Assembly (NCBI GenBank): GCA_903823545.1 | Contig: CAIJTL010001578.1 | Coordinates: 1-11,656 of the forward strand | Reading direction: 5' to 3' | DNA: 11,656 nucleotides | Source: an uncultured Planctomycetaceae bacterium | Lineage (GTDB): Bacteria; Planctomycetota; Planctomycetia; Planctomycetales; Planctomycetaceae | Shown here: positions 1-6,182 of the stretch, piece after piece | Layout: each line of letters opens with the position of its first letter | Position numbering within the stretch: position 1 is the stretch's first letter | Translations under genes and position numbers: made by a program | The notes under the pieces: generated by a model | The model's input: the letters and a program-made list of their open reading frames with translations, nothing else | Told to the model about the DNA's origin: nothing | Databases searched by the model: none

Positions 1-55
1 GTTGGCGTTGCGGTTAAACGGTGACGGGGCAATTGATGTTGTCGCCCCGCTCGCC

Positions 56-79
56 GGAACCATTTCGTGACGTTGCGAG
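56..79. repeat. 24-base imperfect direct repeat, copy 1
   Basis: This copy begins GGAACCATTTC and ends TTGCGAG. It matches 707-730 in the same orientation at 21 of 24 positions. It lies just downstream of the minus-strand carrier gene. Neither copy overlaps a credible gene, so this is probably a dispersed intergenic motif. Its function is unknown. Confidence 0.5.
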
Positions 80-96
80 GATAGCCGCAGTGACTA

Positions 97-360
97 CTAA
101 GCTGCCATCTTCAGCGGTGACGTTTCGACCTCAGTCTGATCGACATCGATCGCCAGTAGCAGATCAGCAACTGTGTCGCATTTGAGAATCGTTGTCGGAG
201 AAATCGACACCCCGAACTCGTCGTCAATTGTGGCGATCAGTCCAATGAATGTGAGCGAACTCCATCCGGGAATATCTTTCAACACGGATGTGAGTTGAAT
301 GGTGCCAGCATCGACTTCAAACAAGTCGTGCAACGCCGCCAAAAAGCTGGAATTGCGCAT
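97..360 (-). CDS. Acyl carrier protein (phosphopantetheine-binding), 87 aa
   Basis: This is a small carrier protein of the acyl or peptidyl carrier fold. It should hold an acyl chain as a thioester on a 4'-phosphopantetheine arm. The signature is P-G-W-S-S-L-T-F-I-G at residues 31-40, with Ser35 as the likely attachment site. The usual Asp before that Ser is Ser here, which the family tolerates. Helix 2 continues as L-I-A-T-I-D-D-E-F-G-V, which is typical. The length (87 aa) is normal. The ATG at 358-360 is supported by a clean AGGAG (plus-strand 368-372) 7 bases upstream. The gene is transcribed away from the lipoprotein, radical SAM and flavoenzyme operon, and its downstream partners lie off the left edge. 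It is probably a dedicated carrier for a specialised pathway rather than the housekeeping AcpP, because the W-S-S-L core and the neighbours are unusual. The carrier call is firm; the pathway is unknown. Confidence 0.85.
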   Translation of the reverse strand: MRNSSFLAALHDLFEVDAGTIQLTSVLKDIPGWSSLTFIGLIATIDDEFGVSISPTTILKCDTVADLLLAIDVDQTEVETSPLKMAA

Positions 361-367
361 AGAAGGG

Positions 368-372
368 CTCCT
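368..372 (-). promoter_or_regulatory. Ribosome binding site of the acyl carrier protein
   Basis: Read on the minus strand this is AGGAG, separated by 7 bases from the ATG at 358-360. It fixes the start of the carrier protein. Confidence 0.7.
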
Positions 373-531
373 GCAGTGGCCTGAAGGTGGGAGTTGTGAC
401 AGGAAGGAAATTGAATGGTGATTCGTCGTGCCGACGGCAGTCGCAGTGGACCTTTTGCCGAGTCAGCCGAATGAGAGGCGGCGGCTTGTATCAGACCCCT
501 CCGATCACAGCAACATGAATTTTCGATAGTC

Positions 532-608
532 GGTCAGTTACGCTCGTAGTGACCGCTTTGATGCGGTCGAATCATCGACCCGATGAATCGGGTCACTACA
601 AACTGACC
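532..608. repeat. Branched (three-way) palindromic repeat
   Basis: The outer arms GGTCAGTT (532-539) and AACTGACC (601-608) are perfectly complementary. Inside them GTAGTGACC (546-554) pairs perfectly with GGTCACTAC (591-599). Two further hairpins can form within: GACCGC/GCGGTC (551-556 with 563-568, 6-base loop) and GACCCGA/TCGGGTC (577-583 with 588-594, 4-base loop). The single strand can therefore fold as an outer stem carrying two hairpins, like a cloverleaf. It contains no gene. It resembles bacterial REP-type extragenic palindromes and is probably one of many copies in this genome, which is inference. Confidence 0.75.
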
Positions 609-706
609 CAGCACCGAATTTCAAACCAGCAAGATGCCCAAACGAACTTGTGTGATCAAAGCCCCCTCGACGCATTTGCGAAAAGCTGGGAGAACTCACC
701 CTTGAT

Positions 707-730
707 GGAACCATTTCATAACTTTGCGAG
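707..730. repeat. 24-base imperfect direct repeat, copy 2
   Basis: This is the second copy of the motif at 56-79, with the same GGAACCATTTC start and TTGCGAG end and three substitutions in the middle. It lies in the divergent spacer upstream of the lipoprotein operon. The two copies bracket the carrier gene and much of the spacer. Confidence 0.5.
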
Positions 731-793
731 ATGAATCGGTCTTGCACCCTTTCCCTAACGCTTTCGATTCACCATCCATGCAGTCTCGGTGTC

Positions 794-820
794 CTCTGTG
801 TTTCTGTGTTGAAAACAGAG
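794..820. repeat. Degenerate CTCTGYGT-type repeat with weak hairpin
   Basis: CTCTGT-G-TTT (794-803) can pair with AAAACAGAG (812-820) across one bulge. The segment 794-815 aligns at 16 of 22 positions with 3887-3908, and the first differences are all C to T. It looks like a decayed half-copy of the palindrome at 3842-3906. Confidence 0.4.
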
Positions 821-929
821 TCGCAGCGAATTCTGAGAACTCTCACCTCACTTCTTAACGATCCAACCGCAGTGCTTTGTCGGTCGGCAAGGACGCTCGG
901 CAACTGTTTCGATACAGAGAGACAAAACT

Positions 930-1223
930 ATGTCACGTCTGGCATGTCGATGCATCATCGTCACGTCGCTCTTCATCGGGTTGCCTGGCTGCGGGCTCAT
1001 GCAGTCTGCGAAGAAGATGTCGAGCGATTCGATGAAGATGTTTAAGCCAAATCCCAATGGCTATGGGTCAAACGACACAAACAACCCCGCAAACTCGGAA
1101 TGGTCTGGTGTTGGAAAGACGGCGAGCGGTATCCGACCCAGGGAGTCCGATAGCGACCCGTTGCGTTACATCATGCTTGATCCGAAATCCATCGAAATCG
1201 AACGCAGCTTAGGGATTGATTGA
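930..1223 (+). CDS. Small predicted lipoprotein, 97 aa
   Basis: The N terminus carries a short basic region (R3, R7), a hydrophobic stretch (about residues 9-18) and a lipobox L18-P-G-C21. The mature protein should therefore be cleaved before Cys21 and lipid-anchored at the membrane. The mature part has about 76 residues. It is polar and rich in Ser, Asn, Met and Lys at first, ends in an acidic tail, and has no recognisable catalytic motif. The ATG at 930 is preceded by GAGAG about 8 bases upstream. It is the first gene of an apparent operon: its stop (1221-1223) overlaps a possible TTG start of the radical SAM gene. Function is unknown. The lipobox supports the lipoprotein call, and the tight coupling suggests a role linked to the next two enzymes. 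Confidence 0.75.
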   Translation: MSRLACRCIIVTSLFIGLPGCGLMQSAKKMSSDSMKMFKPNPNGYGSNDTNNPANSEWSGVGKTASGIRPRESDSDPLRYIMLDPKSIEIERSLGID

Positions 1224-2179
1224 TCGTGAATTGGCCGTCGCTAACTGATCACGAAGTACTTGCGGCTCGCGGGCCGAAGGCTGCGACCGATCCGTGGAAA
1301 CCGGTGACTTCTTTCATCGAACCAGAACGGCAAGCGGATGGCCGAGTGCTCGACGTTGTGACTCTCTTTTTGGCCAATCGCGAGTGCCTGTTTCGTTGTG
1401 TTTACTGTGATCTCTGGAAGCATACGCTCGATGAGCCGACTCCACGCAAGGCGGTGCCAGCACAAATTGACGCGGCATTTGACCAACTTCCGAAGGACCA
1501 GCTTGCGGCTGCGAGCGTGATCAAGCTCTACAACAGCGGAAACTTCTTCGATGCGTCGGCGATCCCCCCTTCCGACTGGCCCGCGATTGCCGACCGAGTT
1601 CGGAGGTTTGATCGAATCATCGTCGAGAATCATCCGTTGTTGATTGATGATCGGGCTGTTCGATTTCGCGATTTGGTCGGCAAACCGTTGGAAATTGCGA
1701 TGGGCTTAGAAACAGTCTATCCCGATGTCCTGTCTCGATTGAACAAACGAATGACGCTCGACGACTTCGCGAAAGCGGCGAGCTTTCTGACATGGCAGGA
1801 CATTGCACTCCGGGCGTTTGTATTGCTTCGTCCGCCGTTCTTGACCGAACAAGAAGGTATCGAATGGGCTATTAAGTCGGTTGAATTCGCGTTCGATGTT
1901 GGTGTGAATTGTTGCTCGATCATTCCGACTCGATCAGGCAACGGAGCGATGGATCAATGGCAGGCGGACGGTTGGTTTCACGAACCTCGGTTGAGGTCGC
2001 TCGAAGAAGTTACCGAAAAATGCTTGGCATTTCGTCGCGGTCGAGTCTTCGCCGATGTGTGGGACGCCGATCGCTTTTCGCAGTGCCAAATCTGTACTGC
2101 TGCGCGAACCGAACGCTTGCGGGCGATGAACCTGACGCAGACAGTGCCGCAGTCGGTCGTGTGCAGTTGCGTCGGTTAG
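1220..2179 (+). CDS. Radical SAM protein, archaeosine-synthase-like (RaSEA/TIGR01210 type), 319 aa
   Basis: The protein binds a 4Fe-4S cluster through C56-L-F-R-C60-V-Y-C63, the CxxxCxxC motif that generates the 5'-deoxyadenosyl radical from S-adenosylmethionine. Further blocks point to the Elp3-like RaSEA group: I-K-L-Y-N-S-G-N-F-F-D (101-111), V-E-N-H-P (135-139), M-G-L-E-T (161-165) and L-R-P-P-F-L-T-E (203-210). RaSEA in archaea acts in archaeosine tRNA modification, but nothing here suggests tRNA modification. Four more cysteines near the C terminus (C289, C292, C315, C317) could hold a second metal or cluster. The start is ambiguous. TTG at 1220 overlaps the lipoprotein stop and is 4 bases after AGGGA (1211-1215). 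GTG at 1226 would give 317 aa. The halogenase-like gene follows after 23 bases, so co-transcription is likely. The superfamily is certain; the reaction is unknown. Confidence 0.85.
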   Translation: MIVNWPSLTDHEVLAARGPKAATDPWKPVTSFIEPERQADGRVLDVVTLFLANRECLFRCVYCDLWKHTLDEPTPRKAVPAQIDAAFDQLPKDQLAAASVIKLYNSGNFFDASAIPPSDWPAIADRVRRFDRIIVENHPLLIDDRAVRFRDLVGKPLEIAMGLETVYPDVLSRLNKRMTLDDFAKAASFLTWQDIALRAFVLLRPPFLTEQEGIEWAIKSVEFAFDVGVNCCSIIPTRSGNGAMDQWQADGWFHEPRLRSLEEVTEKCLAFRRGRVFADVWDADRFSQCQICTAARTERLRAMNLTQTVPQSVVCSCVG

Positions 2180-2202
2180 CATTCAATTGGACGTGAAGTT
2201 TC

Positions 2203-3792
2203 ATGAATCACGATGTTGATGTCGCAATAGTCGGCGGTGGATTTGGTGGTAGCTTGCTGGCGTTGGTCCTGCGGCAGGCGGGCCTGTCGGTCGCATTGGT
2301 TGATCGCGGTTCGCATCCACGATTCGCAATCGGCGAGTCATCCACGCCGATTGCGAACTTGGTGCTCGGTGACTTGTGCCGCGAGTATGACTTGCCGCGC
2401 ATCGCACCACTGACGAAGTACGGAACTTGGCAGGCGACGCATCCTCAGATCGTTTCGGGGATCAAGCGCGGCTTCTCGTACTTTCACCACGAGGCAGGCC
2501 AGCCGTTTGTCGCGGATGCCGATCACTCGACGGAGTTGTTAGTCGCCGCCAGCAATAGCGATCAATCGTCCGACACGCATTGGCTGCGTCAGGATGTTGA
2601 TGCATTTTTATTTCGCGAAGCAGAATCGGCCGGGGCAAACTGCGTTGAACAGACTGACGTCATTGAGCTCGAACCGAGTGGTGATGGCGTGGCGATGAAG
2701 CTGAAGTTCGTTGCTCCGCAATTAGGTGGTCTTCAATTATCGCCTGAAGGCAGAGCGACGAACTTGAAGGCTCGTTTTGTGGTCGATGGTTCCGGCGAAG
2801 GTCGGTTTCTCGCTCGCCGATTAGGAATCGCTGACAAAACGCATGAATTGAAAACACAGTCGCGGACAGTCTTTGCCCACTTTGGTGATGTGACCCGATG
2901 GCGTCGATGCTTGAACGCGAACAAGATCAGTGTGACCGATCACCCCTTTGATTGTGATCACGCGGCGCTGCATCACGTCTTCGATGGTGGCTGGATGTGG
3001 CAGCTTCGTTTCAATGATGAGACGGTCAGTGCGGGATTCGTGCAAGACATGACTAAGCCAGAGGTCTTCGCGGGATCACCGCTCGCTGGAAGAGGCCCTG
3101 CTGGTAATGCTCGCGAAGAATGGGAGCATTGGTTGAATCGATTCCCGTCAATTGCCGAACAATATGCGTCAGCGAAAGTGGTGCGACCGGATGGTGGCTT
3201 AAGAGCGACAGGTCGCATGCAGCGAAAGTTGGCGAACGCTGTCGGAACGTGGTGGGCGATGTTGCCAAACACGGCAGGGTTTATTGATCCGCTCCACAGT
3301 TCGGGGATCGCTCACACGTTGTGTGGAATTGAACGGCTGTCGCGAATCTTGATCCGGCATTTAGGACGTGAAGACTTGCTGGCTCAGCTTCGCATTTACG
3401 AGGCGAACGTTTTGGCTGAAGTCGAATTGATCGACTTATTGGTCAGCGGTTGCTTCGCCGCAATGGGTGAGTTCCGGTTGTTCGCGTCGATGTCGATGCT
3501 CTACTTCGCAGCGGCGACGAGTTACGAACGAGCGCGTGTTGTCTCGACAGGTTTGTTTGCTCCGGCGTTTCTGCGAGCGGACGATCGTCATTGGCGCGAG
3601 GTTGTCTCAAGGATGTGGGAACGTTTGCGGGAAGTCTTGCGAGAGATCGATAGAGTTCACGGCGAACAGCGGCGCGCGATTATCGAACGCTTCGAGGCTG
3701 AGTTGGCGGACGCCGTGCATCCCTTTAACGTTGTCGGCCTGTGTAACCCGTCGCTGAAAAACATGTATCAGCGTTCGGCATTGCCGGAATAG
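2203..3792 (+). CDS. FAD-dependent oxidoreductase of the flavin-dependent halogenase superfamily, 529 aa
   Basis: The N-terminal dinucleotide-binding motif V-A-I-V-G-G-G-F-G-G (7-16) binds FAD. It is followed by the halogenase-family G-E-S (44-46), a second FAD motif D-G-S-G-E-G-R-F-L-A-R-R-L-G (195-208) and the block F-I-D-P-L-H-S-S-G-I (360-369). The length (529 aa) suits flavin-dependent halogenases. The diagnostic W-x-W-x-I-P is present only as W264-M-W-Q-L-R, with Leu and Arg in place of Ile and Pro. Lys72 (T-K-Y-G-T) and Lys88 (I-K-R-G-F) lie where the catalytic lysine usually sits, but I cannot tell which would serve. It may halogenate a carrier-bound or aromatic substrate, or it may be an oxygenase or oxidase of the same fold. 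It lies last in the lipoprotein and radical SAM operon and across the spacer from a carrier protein, which fits a tethered substrate. Confidence 0.8.
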   Translation: MNHDVDVAIVGGGFGGSLLALVLRQAGLSVALVDRGSHPRFAIGESSTPIANLVLGDLCREYDLPRIAPLTKYGTWQATHPQIVSGIKRGFSYFHHEAGQPFVADADHSTELLVAASNSDQSSDTHWLRQDVDAFLFREAESAGANCVEQTDVIELEPSGDGVAMKLKFVAPQLGGLQLSPEGRATNLKARFVVDGSGEGRFLARRLGIADKTHELKTQSRTVFAHFGDVTRWRRCLNANKISVTDHPFDCDHAALHHVFDGGWMWQLRFNDETVSAGFVQDMTKPEVFAGSPLAGRGPAGNAREEWEHWLNRFPSIAEQYASAKVVRPDGGLRATGRMQRKLANAVGTWWAMLPNTAGFIDPLHSSGIAHTLCGIERLSRILIRHLGREDLLAQLRIYEANVLAEVELIDLLVSGCFAAMGEFRLFASMSMLYFAAATSYERARVVSTGLFAPAFLRADDRHWREVVSRMWERLREVLREIDRVHGEQRRAIIERFEAELADAVHPFNVVGLCNPSLKNMYQRSALPE

Positions 3793-3841
3793 TTTTGGAT
3801 CTTTCGGCGATCTGTTTTGGAATAGATTGATTTTGAAGAGG

Positions 3842-3906
3842 TCTCCCGCAGAGGCGCAGGGACCGCAGAGAAGCATTCTCCGCGAACTCTGCGTCTCTGC
3901 GTGAGA
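3842..3906. repeat. 31-base-arm near-palindrome (CTCTGCGT type)
   Basis: The arms 3842-3872 and 3876-3906 are inverted complements at 25 of 31 positions around a 3-base loop. They contain the tandem theme CGCAGAGGCGCAG on one side and CTCTGCGTCTCTGCG on the other. No T-run follows, so it is a poor intrinsic terminator by the standard rule, though it could still end transcription after the flavoenzyme. It is best described as a REP-like intergenic palindrome. The rest of the 3793-3958 spacer holds only the leader of the next gene. Confidence 0.7.
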
Positions 3907-3944
3907 ATCTTGCATTTCAACAGGAATGGCGATGAGCCGGTTTT

Positions 3945-3951
3945 GGGAGAG
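3945..3951 (+). promoter_or_regulatory. Ribosome binding site that selects the start at 3959
   Basis: GGGAGAG lies 7 bases before the ATG at 3959. The ATG at 3926 is directly abutted by AGGA with no spacing, and the ATG at 3932 has AGGA 6 bases away. The 3959 start also puts Arg2 right before the hydrophobic signal core, so it is preferred. Confidence 0.6.
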
Positions 3952-3958
3952 TTATTTG

Positions 3959-5995
3959 ATGCGAAATGTCTTCTCATGTTTGTTGGCGGTCGTCGTTTTC
4001 GTTCACGCAGCGTCAGCTTCAAATTTGTTAGCGGCAGTGACACGTATCGAGATCAAGTCGCGCGAACCGTATGCAGACGGTCGCGTGTTCGATGGAGTCG
4101 GGGCGTACGAGAAAATACGCGGCACGGCGTTTTTTGCTGTCGATCCGAAGCTTGGGGCGAATCAACAGGTCATCGATATCGAACTTGCACCGCGGAATGA
4201 CGCAGGATTGGTGGAATTCTCGGCGGATGTCGAATGGCTCGCACCGAATGATCTTTCGAAAGGAAACGGCGCGGTTCTCTATGACGTCAACAATCGAGGC
4301 AACAAAGTAGCGCTCGGTCAGTTCAATGGTGGGGCAGACGAGTTTTTGATGCGGAAGGGGTATGTCGTTCTTTGGAGTGGCTGGATTGCAGAGACTCACC
4401 CAGGTGGTGGTCGCTTGCGATTGCAGGCGCCGATGGCGATCGAAAATGGGAAGCCGGTGGTCGGAGTTGTTCGGGCCGAGGTCGTGGTCGATGCGCCTGC
4501 TGAGCGACACACACTGTCACAATGGGCAAATCAAGGTTCATTCGAGCCGACCGAGCGTGGCGAACGTGAAGCAGTGCTGACGTGGCGAGAACGAGAGAAA
4601 GAGGCTCGCGTTGTCATCCCGCGTGCGCAATGGCGACTCGAAAAACGAAACATTGAAGAAAACGGCGAGCGCAGCCTGTTGCCGCAGATTGACCTCATTG
4701 TCAGCGGTGGATTCCGTCCTGGCTACATCTACGAATTGGTTTACGAGGGTCAAGGTTCGATCGTGCAGGGGCTCGGCTTAGCGGGAATTCGTGATCTCAT
4801 CTCATTCTTGAAATACGAGGCATCCGAAAAGAATCCTTTGCGAATTGTTGAGGCAAATCCGAAGCCCGCCATGTGGCGAGCGTATGGCTTCGGTGTGTCT
4901 CAGTCAGGTCGTTGTTTGCGGCAGTTCTTGTACGACGGATTCAATGCTGACGAAAAAGATCGGCAAGTGTTCGACGCAGTGATGCCGCATGTCGCGGGAG
5001 CTGGTTTGGGGTTCTTCAATCATCGCTTTGCATCGCCGACTCGACACAACGGACAACACGACAATCATCTGTTTCCCGCCGACCAATTTCCCTTCACTTA
5101 TGGTGACGAACTTGACCCTTTCACCGGGCGTGAGGACGGCATTCTGCATCGCGATCGAGTGCGTGGCACTGTCCCCAAGGTGATGCACACGCAGAGCAGC
5201 AGCGAGTATTGGCATCGAGCTGGATCGCTGGTGCATACCGATCCGAAAGGCCAACGCGATGCGGTCATTCCACCAGAAGTTCGTGTTTACTGTTTCGGTG
5301 GTACTCAACACGGACCGGGAAGTGGCGTCCCGGCATCGGCTCCAGGGAACGGACAGCTCATTGGAAATCCGGCCGACTATCGTCCATTGATCCGAGCCTT
5401 GCTGACAGCCTTGGATGATTGGGTTCGCACCGGAAAAGAACCTCCGCCAAATGCGTACCCTCGTTTCGCTGACAAGACATTGGTCGGTTGGCGTGAATCA
5501 GAGAGTGGCTGGCACGCGCTTCCCGGCGTTCGTTATCCGGAAGTGATTCAACAACCCGAACAGCTCGATCGTGGCCCAGACTTTTATCGCTCCCGACGAT
5601 CAACGATCGAACCGCCAATTAGTCGAGGCATCTATGGAATTAACATTCCCGCATACGGCCCAGACAACAACGAACTCGGAACATTGCTATTGCCTGCGGT
5701 CGCAACGCCCATCGGAACTTACACAAGTTGGAACTTGCGAAGTCGTTCGATCGGAGCGGCCAACGAATTGCTCGGATTGAGCGGCGGATACATTCCGTTT
5801 CTTAAGACAAAAGCGGAACGTGAAACATCAGGTGATCCGCGTCCGGCTTTGCAAGAACGTTACGGCACGTTCGCAGAGTACGCTCGACAATATCGAGCGT
5901 CGATTGATTCGCTGGTGACTCAACGATACTTGCTGGCCGAAGAAGTCGGCCCACTGATGCAGGCGATCGAAAGACTGCGGACCGCGTTTGAGTAA
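3959..5995 (+). CDS. Secreted alpha/beta-hydrolase-domain protein (Abhydrolase_10-like), 678 aa
   Basis: From the preferred start the protein begins M-R-N-V-F-S-C-L-L-A-V-V-V-F and has a signal peptide likely cut after A-S-A, so it should act outside the cytoplasm. The body looks like the large alpha/beta-hydrolase-domain family known from many environmental bacteria. The likely nucleophile elbow is G-F-G-V-S-Q-S-G-R (about residues 310-318 from this start), a GxSxS form rather than GxSxG. A probable catalytic His lies in G-G-T-Q-H-G-P-G. Other family-like blocks are L-Y-D-V-N-N-R-G-N and G-Y-V-V-L-W-S-G-W. It is probably an esterase or lactone-type hydrolase, but the substrate is not deducible. 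If translation began at 3926 or 3932, 11 or 9 residues would precede the signal peptide. It has its own leader after the palindrome, so it need not be in the flavoenzyme operon. Confidence 0.75.
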   Translation: MRNVFSCLLAVVVFVHAASASNLLAAVTRIEIKSREPYADGRVFDGVGAYEKIRGTAFFAVDPKLGANQQVIDIELAPRNDAGLVEFSADVEWLAPNDLSKGNGAVLYDVNNRGNKVALGQFNGGADEFLMRKGYVVLWSGWIAETHPGGGRLRLQAPMAIENGKPVVGVVRAEVVVDAPAERHTLSQWANQGSFEPTERGEREAVLTWREREKEARVVIPRAQWRLEKRNIEENGERSLLPQIDLIVSGGFRPGYIYELVYEGQGSIVQGLGLAGIRDLISFLKYEASEKNPLRIVEANPKPAMWRAYGFGVSQSGRCLRQFLYDGFNADEKDRQVFDAVMPHVAGAGLGFFNHRFASPTRHNGQHDNHLFPADQFPFTYGDELDPFTGREDGILHRDRVRGTVPKVMHTQSSSEYWHRAGSLVHTDPKGQRDAVIPPEVRVYCFGGTQHGPGSGVPASAPGNGQLIGNPADYRPLIRALLTALDDWVRTGKEPPPNAYPRFADKTLVGWRESESGWHALPGVRYPEVIQQPEQLDRGPDFYRSRRSTIEPPISRGIYGINIPAYGPDNNELGTLLLPAVATPIGTYTSWNLRSRSIGAANELLGLSGGYIPFLKTKAERETSGDPRPALQERYGTFAEYARQYRASIDSLVTQRYLLAEEVGPLMQAIERLRTAFE

Positions 5996-6000
5996 AACAC

Positions 6001-6174
6001 TGGAGTGCTGCGGCTCGACGCAGCACTCCTTGGATCGCGGTCATCAGGCCACGAACATCACGAGAGTTGGTCGTGGCGAGCACCGTTCACGGCGTCTGCT
6101 CATGACGAAAGGCCAACAATTGTGGCCGTGTTACTCCGCATTGATGAAGGGCTGCGTCGAGCCGCAGCACTCCA
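6001..6174. repeat. MITE-like element with 24-base perfect terminal inverted repeats
   Basis: Positions 6001-6024 are the exact reverse complement of 6151-6174. The left end also folds on itself: GGAGTGCTGCG (6002-6012) and CGCAGCACTCC (6019-6029) form an 11-pair hairpin with a 6-base loop. The right end has a shorter hairpin (GCTGCG/CGCAGC). The interior holds a GGCCA...TGGCC hairpin near 6112-6128 and no credible gene. The element fills the spacer between the hydrolase and the amidohydrolase. The last bases of the right copy run straight into AAGGA, the ribosome binding site of the next gene. A miniature element or paired REP is the best reading. Confidence 0.7.
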
Positions 6175-6178
6175 AGGA
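6174..6178 (+). promoter_or_regulatory. Ribosome binding site at the edge of the inverted repeat
   Basis: AAGGA lies 4 bases before the ATG at 6183 and 7 bases before the in-frame ATG at 6186. The second ATG is better spaced, so the amidohydrolase may start one residue later than listed. The site directly abuts the right inverted repeat and shares its first A with it. Confidence 0.55.
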
Positions 6179-6182
6179 TTAG

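Larger units (their letters stand above)
361..929. other. Divergent intergenic spacer with repeats, 569 bases
   Basis: This spacer separates the minus-strand carrier protein from the plus-strand lipoprotein operon, so it should hold promoters for both. I could not place convincing -35/-10 boxes. It contains a branched palindrome (532-608), one copy of the 24-base repeat (707-730), a small hairpin CGTCG-TGC-CGACG near 423-435, and a degraded CTCTGYGT-type repeat (794-820). Open frames in it (for example plus 549-734, plus 731-1045, minus 538-747) run across these repeats, lack ribosome binding sites and show no recognisable domain, so no gene is called. Confidence 0.6.

Noticed and set aside
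25..49. GGGGC...GCCCC hairpin as terminator of the carrier gene
   Set aside because: It has a 6-pair stem but a long loop and no T-run on the minus strand, and may be chance in GC-rich DNA.
1..63. Possible start of a further minus-strand gene (M-V-P-A-S-G...) open to the left edge
   Set aside because: Only 21 codons are visible, there is no ribosome binding site, and the ATG lies within the 24-base repeat.
538..747. 69-residue minus-strand frame in the spacer
   Set aside because: It runs through the branched palindrome and the 24-base repeat, with no ribosome binding site and no recognisable domain.
731..1045. 104-residue plus-strand frame
   Set aside because: It overlaps the lipoprotein in another frame, crosses the CTCTGTGT repeat and has no domain; the lipoprotein has a lipobox and a better ribosome binding site.
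5988..6182. 64-residue frame in the inverted-repeat element
   Set aside because: It reads through both terminal repeats and has no domain; it is explained by the repeat.
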